Shown piece by piece: positions 45,939-55,757 of a stretch of DNA of 64,000 nt. This DNA is from Ichthyophis bannanicus (Eukaryota; Chordata; Amphibia; Gymnophiona; Ichthyophiidae). The position numbers and the translations under genes were made by a program. The notes beneath the pieces were generated by a model, which was given only the letters and a program-made list of their open reading frames with translations, ran no database searches and was not told the DNA's origin. How positions within the stretch are numbered: the first letter of the stretch is position 1; the number at the start of each line of letters is the position of its first letter. The stretch covers positions 45,227,788 through 45,291,787 of the forward strand of contig CM066039.1 of NCBI GenBank assembly GCA_033557465.1. Reading direction: 5' to 3'.

Positions 45939-46328
45939 GCTGTCTTCTCCCGCTGCCAGGGCCGCCGCGGCAGAATCGAGTGTGCCGCGGGGCCCCCCCT
46001 GCCCAGCACAGCCTGCCCTCCCCCTCTATCCGCTCTCTCGTCGCAGCTCACAGTGACACGCGCCGGCTTTCAGAGAGCGAGGGAAGAGTTTCTCCCTCGC
46101 TGCTCTGTTAAGCCCGCGGGGGCTGATGGGAAGTTCCCATCAGCCCCCGCAGGCTTAACAGAGCCGCGAAAGGGAAACTAATCCCTTCGCGCTCTGAAAG
46201 CCGGCGCGTGTCACTGTGAGCTGCGACGAGAGAGCGGATAGAGGGGGAGGGCAGGCTGTGCTGGGCAGGGGGGGCCCCGCGGCACACTCGATTCTGCCGC
46301 GGCGGCCCCGGCAGCGGGAGAAGACAGC
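45939..46328. repeat. 390-bp GC-rich palindrome inside the hAT element
   Basis: Arms of about 195 bp meet at 46133 (ATGGGAAGTTCCCAT) with oligo-A just outside both ends. Example: GCTGTCTTCTCCCGCTGCC at 45939 and its complement at 46310-46328. Outer arms are almost perfect; the middle part near 46080 and 46180 has mismatches. It could extrude as a cruciform. Confidence 0.93.
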
Positions 46329-46344
46329 TTTTAAAAAAAAAAAA

Positions 46345-47090
46345 ATTCCCTCGGCTGGGCTGGGCTGGGCTGGGGGGGGGGGTTAGGATTGCTGATGGGC
46401 TGGGGGGGTTAGGAGTGCTGATGGGCTGGGGGGGTTAGGAGTGGTGATGGGCTGGGCTGGGGGGGTTAGGAGTGCTGATGGGCTGGGGGGTTAGGAGGGC
46501 TGGGGGGGTTAGGAGTGCTGATAGGCTATGGGGGGCTGGGGGGGGTTAGGAGTGCTGATGGGCTATGGGGGGCTAGGACAGGAAATGGGCTGATGGGGAG
46601 GGGTTAGGACTTGAGGTGGGTTGATGGGGTTAGGACTGGAAATTGGCTGTTGGGCTGTTGGGGGGGTTAGAACTGATAATGGGCTATGGGGGGGTTAAGA
46701 CTGGTAATGGGCTGTGGGCTGTTGGGGGGGTTAGAACTGGTAATGGGCTATGGGGGGGTTGACTGGTAATGGGCTGTTGGCTGATGGGGGCTGTCTGGTA
46801 ATGGGCTATGGGGGGGTTAGGACTGATAATGGGCTATGGGGGGGGCTAGGACAGGAAATGGGCTGATAGGGAGGGGTTAGGACTTGAGGTGGGCTGATGG
46901 GGTTAGGACTGGTAATGGGCTATGGGGGGCTGACTGGAAATGGGTTGATGGGGTTAGGACTGGAAGTGGGTTGATGGGGGGGCTAGGACTGGTATTGGGT
47001 TGGGGGGTTGCTAGGACTGGAAATGGGCTGATGGGGGGCTAGGACTGGAAATGGGCTGATGCAGGGACTAGAAGGGAATGGATGCTGGGT
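46345..47090. repeat. G-rich minisatellite (GGGCTGATGGGGGGTTAGGA family)
   Basis: Tandem, irregular units of about 25-40 bp with GCTGATGGGGG, GGTTAGGACTGG and TAATGGGCTATGG blocks. Starts next to the palindrome with a GGGCT array at 46353-46375. No coding content. Confidence 0.9.
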
Positions 47091-47900
47091 GAGGCTGGAA
47101 CTAGAAGGGAGCTGATGTTGGGGGAGGATTAGAATGGGATGGGGCTGGGAGAGTAAAATGGAGAGGGGAAAAATATTTTGTGTGGGAGGGATAAAAAATC
47201 TACAATTGGCTGGGTATTGGGAGAGTAAGTGGGGATTGAGGATGGAGGGGTAAAATTTGAGTGGATGAAATAGGAATGAGGAAAGAGCAAAAGGAGAAAG
47301 ATTAGTATGTTAAAGCGGATGTAGAGAGAGAGAATGGAAAAAAAAAACTAGGAGAGAAGAAAGGACAAATGGACAGCAGATGACGGAGAGTTAGCAGAAA
47401 ACATGAAGAAACCAGAAGAAAGTGGCTGGAGCAATTGCAACTGAAAAAAAATGCACAAAAGGTAGAAAGATATCTCTTTGACAAGTTATCAGCATGCATG
47501 CAACAACAAACATCACATTAATTTTTTCATGTATAGATTCTTTGGGAATACACACCGAGTCCTGACACAGTTAACAGTTTTAAGAAGTTTATCTTTTTTT
47601 TACTCAGGATACATTTGACATGTTATGTGAATAATACATTTAAAATATATTGTGTAACTGAATCAAATTCTTCCTAAATTCATTAAATTGAATGAAATCA
47701 TTAAAACATTATAAATTGCCAATAAATTGAAATGAAAACCAAAGGATTGTGAATCAATTTGATTCTCTGACAATACAAAGATTCCAACCTTTACAAATGA
47801 TGTTACATAGTTCAGGCAACTTTATAAAGAGTTTTTAGATACTAAAATCTTGTTGTTAAGGTTTAATTGACGTGCTGGCACTTTGAGGAAATTCTTTGGT
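47091..47900. other. AT-rich interior of the hAT element
   Basis: Purine-rich then AT-rich sequence up to the right terminal repeat. No transposase remnant recognised. Confidence 0.5.
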
Positions 47901-48073
47901 TTTGTGCGGCAGTTTGGGCACTCGGGCTCAAAAAGGTTAGCCGTCACTGGCTTAAGAGATCAAACAAACTTTGATAGATTTAAACGCTAATAATATAATT
48001 ATAATGATAGCTGGCTGGCCAAAGGAACACTAATTAAAAATGTTTTGACCAAACATGAAAAAATAATGTGTAC

Positions 48074-48417
48074 TTATAAGAAGATAGACAAGTTAATGTC
48101 TTGATTCAGACCATGGGGCTCAAAGGATTGTAACTCATAAATAAACCGTTGTTCCAATCTGAGGAGAATAAGATCCAAGTTACCCCCTCGCCAATGCGGA
48201 TGTACAACTTTCAAAACAAAAAATTTTAGATCAGAAACAGAATGGCCTTTCTCAATCCAATGATTCACCATTGGTTTATCTGGAACCCGTCTACTTAAAC
48301 AGCTTTTATGCTCAATGATACGTGTTTTTATAGGGCGGGCAGTTTTTCCAACATATAATAACTTGCAAGGGCATATAACTACATAAATGACATTACTAGT
48401 TGTGCAATTTTAGAAAT
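48074..48417 (-). pseudogene. PLE GIY-YIG endonuclease C-terminal remnant
   Basis: The only protein remnant of the Penelope-like element. The open frame reads from about 48412 to the stop at 48074. It begins NCTTSNVIYVVICPCKLLYV and continues GKTARPIKTRIIEHKS. The pair IYVV...YVG is the GIY-YIG motif as found in PLEs. CPC with the preceding Cys is the usual Cys group, and the Arg of TRIIEH and downstream Glu/Asn positions of the nuclease core can be placed. An H-rich part (MVNHWIEKGHSVSDLKF) follows, also typical of PLE C-termini. In PLEs this domain nicks the target for reverse transcription. The frame is cut on its 5' side exactly where the inverted arm begins, so the RT is absent. Confidence 0.88.
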
Positions 48418-49120
48418 GATTGGCTTTGAAATAGGGGCTCAGTTTATGATTATAGAAGGATGGTTTCCAATTTTTTTTTTACAATTTCTGCGCTTACAGT
48501 CTGTCAACTTAGCATTATAGAGTCTTTTATCTATTGATTTCACAAAGAGTTTCAGTTCGCGAGTGTTCAATACCGTTTTGAAAACACAGTACAGCGCAAC
48601 AAAGCTTTTTACTATTTGGCTCTTTTGAAAGGTTTTTATTTATGATTTTGTTAGTGTTTACTTTTTACAAATTTTTACAGCATTACATAGTTGGTTTTTA
48701 TTTAATCGGTTTTGTTTAAAGAGTTTCAGTTTGCGAGCGTGGAGTGCCTTTTTTTTAAAATGGTATCACAACAGATTGCTATACATTTCATTCTCTTTGC
48801 TATCTGGCTCTGAAAACAGTTTTAGGTCATGTTTATAGAGCGTTCGTTTTTATGTTTGGTTTCTCTTTGAGTTTGCGTTGTAAGTTTGCCAATACGGTAA
48901 TATAAAGTCTTTTTACTAATTGATTTTGCAGAGAGGTTTATTTTACGAGTGCAGAGAACCGCTTTCATAATTACGATACAACACACTAGAGTTTTTTCAC
49001 TATTTGGCTCTGATAATTGAGGTCCAGTTTATATTAATATTTGGGTCCTACACATGTTTTTAACGTATGCTATTCTTAGCGTTGGCATTTATGGTGTTTA
49101 TTTTTATAACATTTTTTTAT
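48416..49120. repeat. PLE arm 2, inner part
   Basis: Inverted copy of 44280-44980, from GGCTTTGAAATAGGGGCTCA to the left L1 target duplication at 49100-49120. Continues at 55181 beyond the nested L1. Confidence 0.9.
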
Positions 49121-49594
49121 GTAAAGTCATTTTTATTGTTTTCACTTAATACACATAAATAACACATTTACAGTCAACTGGGAGTCCGGCAGGCGGGCTA
49201 GAGAGCCCCTACAGAGCAACAGTAAAGAAATTACCGGTTCCTTCAGAGAGATGCATATACACACAAGACAACTGCAGAATTCAGCAAATCAGTAAATACA
49301 AACAAACCAACCAACAGCTTCCACCCTAGCACACAGAAATAGCAAGAGGCACTGCCCAGAGCATATGCGGGCGTTGGCTATCATAGCAAGAGGTCAGCAA
49401 AGCTACGGTCGTAGATGCTGTGCTCTGACATCAGCATAGAAACCCCAACAAAGCAACAAAACAAGGTGCCCCTCTAGGTTCCTCTCCCCACCCCATCATC
49501 CCTTAGAACCTCTATATCCCCCCCCCCCTCCCTAACTACAGAAAGCCCAAGGTCCCCAAATTCCCCTCAACCCAACAGATGATGAAACCCCTCC

Positions 49595-49672
49595 CCAGAA
49601 AAGGAAGGAAGGAAGGAAAGAAAGAAAAGAAAAGAAAGGAAAGGAAAGAAAAAAAGAAAAGAAGAAAAAGAA
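49595..49672. repeat. (GGAA)n/(GAAA)n purine tract in L1 3' UTR
   Basis: Plus-strand GGAAGGAAGGAAAGAAAG followed by GAAAA-type units. Pyrimidine tract on the L1 sense strand, just after the ORF2 stop. Confidence 0.85.
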
Positions 49673-49694
49673 ATCCTTCCTTCAATGGGATCAA

Positions 49695-52600
49695 TTACTC
49701 CTGGGCCCCCTCTCGCTCCCGGGTAATATCAGAGGTGTGGGCAGAGAGCAATGGCGCCCATATGGATTGAAAACGGGCCCACGCTTTAGGTCCTAAAAGG
49801 CGGGCGGTTCTACCCTCCATAGATCTAAGATCTCCCAATAAGCGCTCCCATTCCACTATCCCGGGACCACCCACCGATAGCCAATTACGCAAAATACAAT
49901 GTTTAGCTACTAGAAAACTCTTCTCACATAAGTGCTTCTGTGCTACCGTTCCCTGAATCCCCACAGTGCCCACACTAAAGAGACACCAGAGGGGATGCAG
50001 GTCCACGGCCCCCCCCACCCAAAGCGCCACTCTACTCCCCACCGCTCCCCAAAAGGATTGAATCAGAGGGCAAAACCAAAATCGGTGAGATAACGTGCCC
50101 GGATGCCCATTACAGAGACCACACACATCAGATGCCAAGATCCCCATTTTCGTTGCTCCAGTTTCAGAGACATACGCTCGCCATATTAGCTTAAATTGCA
50201 GTTCGCGGTATCGAACAGCTTCTGAGGTTTCTCGGATTCTATGAAAGGCAAGCTCCACCAACTCCACCGTGAATCCTGCCACTCCGTCGCGCTGCCAGCG
50301 TTCTGCCAGGGGTAGGAATCTCTCCAAGCTACCCGGGGGAGTCAAGAGGTCCCTCATCTGCACAGCAGTAAGCTGCTCCTGGCATTGCTCCAATACGGAC
50401 CAAAGGCTGTGCATCCGGGAGAGTAAGTCCATGCCCCCCGGCAGACTGTGGAGGAAGTGCCGTACCTGTAAATAATAATAGAAGGTCTCCTTCTTCAAGG
50501 CATATTTCCGAGATAAGTCTTGGAAGGAGCTGAGCTGATCCGTATTCTCCCTCCGTAGCTGTCCAAGGTACTCCAGGCCTGCCCGCGTCCATATCTGACC
50601 CACCCCGCCTGCAACGCCCGGCGGAAAATTCCTGTTGCCCTTCAGGGGCAGACAGTCCGTGATCCTCCATTCCCGGCCGCGCGAGCGACACAAGAACTTC
50701 CAAACCACGCGAAGTGTACGGAGATAGGGAGATGCCCGCCACGCCAGTGGGAGCGCCATGCCCCCACAATGGAGCAGATAAACCCTGTGCCAGTTCTCTG
50801 AGAATTGATCAATCAGAGTGATCGGCAGTCTATCAGCATTCCCTATCACCAAATCGCTCAATCGCCGTGTGGTGTAGCTAAGATTATAAGATCGCAGCGG
50901 AGTCAGTCCAAGACCCCCCTCCGCAGCCGGCCTCATAAGTGTCGCCAACGCAATGCGTGGCCTGCGAGATCGCCAAAGAAATCGACTGAGCTGCCCGTGT
51001 AGCTCCCGCAAATCCTGCCCAGTCAACCAAAGGGGAAGATTCCGCAACAGATATAGCCAACGGGGCCATTCTATCATCCGTATCAGTGCTACCCGTCCCA
51101 GTAGGGACAAGGGGAGATCCTTCCATTTCAGCAACCGCGCTTTGGTGGATTGAAGAAGAGGGTGAATATTAACTTCATACAGAGATCTCAGGCGGGCTGG
51201 GAGGTAGACGCCCAAATAGTGAATCGATCCCGTTGCCCAACTGAGCGGGAAAGCGCCCCGCCATTTGTCCCGCGATTGATGATCCACATCCAATACCATC
51301 GACTTCGTCTGATTTATTCGAAGCCCTGAGAACCTACCGAACCGTTCAATTAAATCTAGGGCTGCCGGTAAAGACTCCATCGGTTTCGTCAGACACAACA
51401 AAAGGTCGTCTGCGAATGCACTAACCTTTATACCCCCTCCTTGCCATGCAATACCAGATATCTGCGGAGATTTAATTAATGAGAGTAAGAGAGGCTCCAG
51501 TTGTAAGACATATAGGAGAGGAGAAAGCGGGCATCCCTGACGTGTGCCACGATGTAAGAGAAAGGGTGAAGAGCAGAGCCCTCCAACGTCAACCTCCGCT
51601 CGGGGAGCGGCATATAACGCATGCAACCCCTGCAGAAAAGTCCCCTGAAAACCAAACCTCCGAAGCGCCGCAAACATATAACGCCACGAGACCCTATCGA
51701 AGGCCTTTTCTGAGTCTAAACTGGCCAGAATTAGTGGGTCTTGGGCCAGTAGAGTCCGCTCCATGCCCAGCAGGACCGTACTAATATTTACGGATGCTTC
51801 TCTACCCCGAACAAACCCAGCTTGGTGGGGGCCCACTAGTCCCGCTAAGCACTTCTGAAGGCGTTCAGCTAATATTGAGGCAAACAGTTTTTGATCCACA
51901 TTTATCAAAGAAATCGGCCGATATGAGGCAGGGTCCTCCAGATCCTTCCCCGGTTTCGGAATCAGTGTAATTCTAGCCGTTCGCATATCGCGGGGGAAAC
52001 TACCGGTCTGCACCACTTCAGCATAGAGTGCCGCTAGCGTGGGGGTGACAGGAGCCGCTAACATTTTGTACGCCTCATAAGTGAAGCCATCCGGACCCGG
52101 GGCCTTATGCGATTTCCCAGTTCTGATCGCTCTCTGGAGTTCGACGCCCGTAATCTCCTGATTCAGCATGGCAATCTGGTTGGGGTCAAGCTGCGGTAGC
52201 GATATTTGCTCCAGAAAGGCCTCCATGGAGGCCCCGTCTCCCTCGTCAGCTGTGTATAGCCGTTCATAAAAGGAGCGGAAGACCTGTGCCACCTCCGCCG
52301 TCCTAGTATGCCTGTTCCCTACCCCATCGCGGATAGCCAGCACCCCCGAGGTCCAGCCTGATCTCTCACCAAGCGAGCCAGCAGCTTCCCGGATCGATCT
52401 CCATAACGAAAGAATTGATGGCGATAGTACTGTTGGGACTGGATGGCTCTTTCTTGTAGCAACTCATTTAGCTGCTTCTGAAGTTCCAAATAACCCGCCA
52501 CATCTTTCGAGTTTTTGAGGGCCGACCGTTTCGCTGCTTGGAGCTCCCTAGTCAGTCGAAGTACATCCGCATTAATGCGCTTACGCTCCGCACCCACATA

Positions 52601-53516
52601 CGCAATAATGTGTCCACGGAGAACGGCCTTTCCCGCCTCCCAGAACACCGCCATGGAATTAACCGTCCCCTCATTAAACTTAACGTATTCGGCCCAATGT
52701 TTGCCCACGAAGTCGCGGAAATCCGGCCGCGAGGCAAGATGGCTCGGAAAGGACCACTTAGAACCTCCCCGCCGCTCACAACACCACGACAACGAAACCA
52801 TAGCATGGTCGGACACAAGGATCGGTCCTATCTCCGCATGACGCACCTTCCGGAACCAATGTTGCGACACCAAAACGTAGTCAATTCTAGACCACATCTG
52901 GTGGGCACGCGACAGATGTGTGTAGTCTCTGCTATTTTGATGTAACACTCTCCAGGCATCCACCAGCCCACCCAGTTCACAGAGATATCGGACCCCCTTT
53001 TTGCTCCAGCCCCCCCCCCTGAGAAGGGTGGGAGCGGTCCAGTTGGGGGTCATGAGGGCAGTTGTAATCCCCAGCTAATATTACCGGTACCGGTGGGGCG
53101 CCCAGAACCCTATGCAGAATTGTTTTAAAGAAAACATGGTCATAGGTATTGGGGGCATACACACTTCCCAAGAACAATTCTTCACCCTGAAGCTTAACAT
53201 GGGCGAACAAAAATCTTCCTTTAGGGTCTAGTTCAACCTTTAAAATCTCACAAGCCAAGTTCTTATGTATCAAAATTGCAACCCCTTTTTTACGCGTGTC
53301 GGATGGAGCAGCTAGAACTGTCCCCACCCAATCTCGTTGCAGCTTGGAATGTTCTATGGCCGTTAGATGCGTCTCCTGCAATAGAGCCACTTGGGCTTTT
53401 TGACGCTTCAAAGCTTGGAGAATTTTAGTACGCTTCACTGGAGTGGTAATCCCCCCAACATTCCAAGTTACAATGTGCAGCTCATGGTGGATGGTGCCTG
53501 TATTCGGTGGATACAA
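49695..53516 (-). pseudogene. L1-type ORF2 (endonuclease-reverse transcriptase), two frameshifts
   Basis: ORF2 protein nicks the target and copies the L1 RNA there. Three open pieces: 53516-52977, 53053-52319 and 52343-49695 (882 codons). APE endonuclease: TWNVGG, VALLQETHL, GSVYAPN, ILAGDYNC, then after the shift RIDYVLVS and VSDHAMV, so all known catalytic blocks are present. RT: KAPGPDGFTYEAYK, ASLDSEKAFDRVSWRYMFAA (Asp), GTRQGCPLSPLLYVLQ, SAFADDLLLCL (catalytic FADD) and LSLLGRVALIRMIEWPRWLY. The C-terminus has a zinc-type C-x2-C-x8-H-x4-C (CGLCNGHPGTLSHRFWFC). Both breaks are one-step changes in homopolymer runs, so either sequencing error or recent decay is possible. Confidence 0.92.
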
Positions 53517-54175
53517 ACGTAGGATACAACAATTGATTCGGAGCGTGGGGTAGCCCAGCCTCTACCCCACCTCCCATTAATGGCAGTCGGAAGCAAAGGA
53601 GTTCCCAGACATACCAGAGCCATTGCCCATCCGGGAGTAGGGACCCATGAATAAGCCAACTTCCCCAAGATTTCCCTCCCCCCCTCACAGCCCGTACACC
53701 CTTCCCATCCCTCCCCTCCCGCCCTCCCACCCCCTCCCATTCCCCACCCCTACCCCCCAGCCAACCGACATCTGTCATTCCCTCAGTTTCCTTAACTGAG
53801 GTCTCGGTCAGAACGACGCTGCAGGGCAGCTCCCCTTGTCCTCCCCGCTCCCCCCCGGTCTCCCACGCCAACATAGCCTAACACTACCAGATTCTGAACC
53901 AAAACCCAGGACAGCAGTAACATAACCATAACATAGCTGTACATGCTCACAAAAGAAGAAAGAAGAAAGGGACACAAGACACATAATATGCAGGGGACAT
54001 TCAAGTCGAAATGCTCCTCCAAATAGCCGCTGAGCACCTCCTCTTCTAAGATCCTACCGCAGGATCCCTCGCAGCTACAGGTCGCAGTAAGCCGCAAACA
54101 GTCCCCTCAATAGACTGCGGTCTGCCCCTTCCAATGCTGGATCTCATCCCCTCAACGGGGAGGCTGTCCCAGCTC
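53517..54175 (-). other. L1 inter-ORF spacer
   Basis: About 660 bp between ORF1 and ORF2, pyrimidine/C-rich on the plus strand at 53676-53760. The open frames on the minus strand (for example 53874-53482) are low complexity. Long for an L1 spacer; nothing else recognised. Confidence 0.6.
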
Positions 54176-55006
54176 TCATGCCTCTGGTAATTCTGCTGGC
54201 AGAGCATTCAGAAAGTGCTTCGCTTTTCCGACCTGCTCGAAAGTGTGCGCTTTCCCCTGATGAGTGACCCGCAGCGTGGCGGGAAAGGCCAAAGTGAAGC
54301 GGATCTTCCTACGGAACAGCTCAGAGCAAAGTGGTGCAAACTCCCTTCGTTTTGCCGCCACCGCCGCCGAGTAGTCCTGGAACAGCAGGATTTTCTTGTT
54401 GTCTAGCAGCAGTGCAGGAGTTTTCCTATAAGCTTGCAAGATTAAAGCTTTGTGTTGAAAATTGAGCACTCGCAGTATTACCACACGTGGTCGACCGCCT
54501 TCTTCCCGACGGGGGCCCATGCGGTGCGCGCGCTCAATTTTAAGGCGGCCGCGCAGATCTTCAAGGCCCAGAGCCTCTGGCAACCAAGTCTCCAAAAAAG
54601 GGAGCAACTCCCTCTCGGCTTTATCCTCTCCGATCCCCAGGAGGCGCAAATTATTACGCCTGGATCGATTTTCAAGATCGTCCAGCTTCTGTTGCATCTC
54701 TTGCAGGAGCTGTGCATGCTTATTCAGTTCCCTCTCATGACACCCCTCGTCACTTTCAAGGCTAGTGACCCGGTGTTCCAGTTCATCAACTCTCTTTCCA
54801 AAATCTGTCAGCGAATCCTCCATGCTGTCAAGCTTTTTCAGAAGCAAATCGAATTTCGGGTCTAGGAGTTTGACCACCTCCTTGGCAAGCTCCGCTGGGG
54901 CTGAATCCGTGCTTTCACCCCCTGGAGAGACAGGCTGTGTCGTCGCCGACGTGGAGGCCCCAGTTCTGGAGAGCTTTTCACGATCGCGTTTCGGCGCCAG
55001 AGGCAT
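54176..55006 (-). CDS. L1 ORF1 protein (RNA-binding, coiled coil)
   Basis: Trimeric RNA chaperone that packages L1 RNA. Start chosen at ATG 55006 (MPLAPKRDREKLSRTG), which opens with the usual basic, Ser/Thr-rich head; a longer frame begins at 55096 but adds 30 residues without typical features. 276 residues. Disordered basic/Ser-rich head 1-45, coiled coil about 52-116 (LLLKKLDSMEDSLTDFGKRV, QEMQQKLDDLENRSRRNN), RRM about 119-210 (NLRLLGIGE, IERAHRMGPRR, PRVVILRVLNFQHKALIL), C-terminal domain about 210-276 (LLFQDYSAAVAAKRREF, RKIRFTLAFPATLRVTHQGK). Ends with a normal stop. It is the only complete protein frame in the window; whether it is expressed is unknown. Confidence 0.9.
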   Translation of the reverse strand: MPLAPKRDREKLSRTGASTSATTQPVSPGGESTDSAPAELAKEVVKLLDPKFDLLLKKLDSMEDSLTDFGKRVDELEHRVTSLESDEGCHERELNKHAQLLQEMQQKLDDLENRSRRNNLRLLGIGEDKAERELLPFLETWLPEALGLEDLRGRLKIERAHRMGPRREEGGRPRVVILRVLNFQHKALILQAYRKTPALLLDNKKILLFQDYSAAVAAKRREFAPLCSELFRRKIRFTLAFPATLRVTHQGKAHTFEQVGKAKHFLNALPAELPEA

Positions 55007-55180
55007 GGTAGCAGAGCGCGAAAGCCTATGAACGGTATTAGTCAGCTTCAGGTACCTGTTATGCGTGTCGGGGAACGTTGGGGAGGCAAATAGCAAGATT
55101 TAAAGCCGTTTATTTCCTGGAGCTGCCCCGGAGCGAGCGAGAAAGCGTCCACGCTCACTCACGCATCACGTGACCTCTCT
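55007..55180 (-). promoter_or_regulatory. L1 5' leader
   Basis: Short leader from the element 5' end (minus strand GAGAGGTCACGTGATGCGTG) to ORF1. It has a CACGTG E-box and an AATAAA-like sequence at about 55111. Internal promoter activity is expected for L1 leaders but not shown by any definite motif; at about 170 bp it may be partial. Confidence 0.5.
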
Positions 55181-55743
55181 ATTTTTATAACATTTTTTAT
55201 CATAATTATGATTGTGTTTAACAAATAGGGGTTTGTACAATGATCACATTTTTATGTGCATAGTTGTCTTATTCATTTTTCGCTCTTTTTGGGTCTGGGT
55301 TTCCCATAGTTTTTTCAGTTTTTTATCTTCATTGTTTATCTAATTGTTAGTTTTATCATTTATACAAATTCATTTACTTGTACTTTAATAAGATTGTTGT
55401 TTTTCAGCACTATCACCTGCAATATTGGTTTTGTGCCACACGTTTACACATTTCCATGCGCTTCATCTAATGTATTTGTATAATACAATTTGTGAGTATA
55501 CTATGATTGTCCTTACATTACATTTATATATGGTTGTTTTTATACCGTTTAATATTCTTCATATCTGTGTTTTTAAATTTAAGTTTGTTTTTTATTATTA
55601 TTTTTTGAGCCTTTTGTTTTAATTGCAATTTTATTTGTTTGCAGTCATCTAGCCCCCCTGATGAAGGCATCTGCCGAAACGCGTCGGGGTTTTTTGTATT
55701 ATCAATAAAGCGCAAGTGACCAATACTCTGCTTGCTGTTTTTT
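55181..55743. repeat. PLE arm 2, outer part
   Basis: Inverted copy of 43734-44303. Starts with the right L1 target duplication (55181-55200) and ends CTCTGCTTGCTGTTTTTT. Carries the plus-strand hammerhead-like motif. Confidence 0.9.
55653..55690 (+). ncRNA. Hammerhead-ribozyme-like motif, core complete
   Basis: Plus strand: CCCC stem I strand, CTGATGA core (55658-55664), one extra A, stem II GGC-ATCT-GCC, GAAA core (55676-55679), a minimal stem III CGCG, GTC as the cleavage triplet (55682-55684) and GGGG closing stem I. Penelope-like elements are known to carry such minimal type I hammerheads with a very short stem III, often working as dimers. The extra A before stem II departs from the strict consensus, so activity is open. 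It lies in the arm that is antisense to the GIY-YIG frame. Confidence 0.68.
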
Positions 55744-55757
55744 CCCCTCCACTCTGA
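55744..55757. repeat. Target-site duplication of the PLE, right copy
   Basis: CCCCTCCACTCTGA, identical to 43680-43693. In the L1 frame it encodes part of AQSGG. Confidence 0.75.

Larger units (their letters stand above)
45853..47949. mobile_element. Non-autonomous hAT-like DNA transposon, 2.1 kb
   Basis: Flanked by a perfect 8-bp target duplication GCTTAAGA (45845-45852 and 47950-47957). Terminal inverted repeats: CAGCGATGGCGAACCTGTGG on the left and CAGTGACGGCTAACCTTTTT as the reverse complement of the right end. An 8-bp duplication and CAG...-type ends define hAT. No transposase frame is present. The inside holds a GC-rich palindrome, a G-rich minisatellite and AT-rich sequence. It lies in the unique part of the PLE. 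Confidence 0.92.
49121..55180 (-). mobile_element. Full-length L1/Tx1-type LINE, 6.06 kb
   Basis: Flanked by ATTTTTATAACATTTTTTTAT (49100-49120, 21 bp) and the same with one T less (55181-55200). PLE arm 1 at 44280-44303 shows the empty site, which confirms both ends. Minus-strand order: leader, ORF1 (55006-54176), inter-ORF spacer (54175-53517), ORF2 (53516-49695), 3' untranslated region with an oligopurine tract (49595-49672) and the end AACAATAAAAATGACTTTAC. There is an AATAAA signal at 49137-49132 and no long poly-A tail. ORF1 is intact. ORF2 has two single-step frame changes, at a C/G run near 53010-53022 and near 52340. Young copy. Confidence 0.93.
43694..55743 (-). mobile_element. Penelope-like element with inverted terminal arms, hosting two nested elements
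   Basis: Without the nested hAT (45853-47949) and L1 (49121-55180) the element is about 3.9 kb. Minus-strand order: an inverted arm (55743-55181 plus 49120-48416), a GIY-YIG remnant (48417-48074), unique sequence (48073-47950 plus 45852-44981), then the direct arm (44980-43734) and 40 further bases. Arms carry a hammerhead-like motif each, on opposite strands. An ORF truncated at its 5' side and capped by an inverted copy of the terminal repeat is a known PLE form. The 14-bp target duplication CCCCTCCACTCTGA fits. The RT part is missing, so the copy was probably never autonomous. Confidence 0.87.

Noticed and set aside
45869..46111. Plus-strand frame of 80 codons in the hAT palindrome
   Set aside because: The same sequence is inverted 200 bp on; the frame is a by-product of GC-rich composition and has no transposase similarity.
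53482..53874. Gly-rich minus-strand frames between L1 ORF1 and ORF2
   Set aside because: Low complexity from a C-rich tract in the spacer; no third ORF is supported.
43788..55690. Idea that the two hammerhead-like motifs excise a circular RNA of the whole PLE
   Set aside because: The motifs lie on opposite strands, so one transcript cannot contain two active copies in the same sense; one core is also mutated.
43740..55740. CRISPR-like, LTR-retrotransposon or Maverick/Polinton interpretation of the 12-kb inverted-repeat unit
   Set aside because: No protease, integrase, polymerase B or capsid genes; the interior is explained by a GIY-YIG remnant plus nested hAT and L1 insertions.
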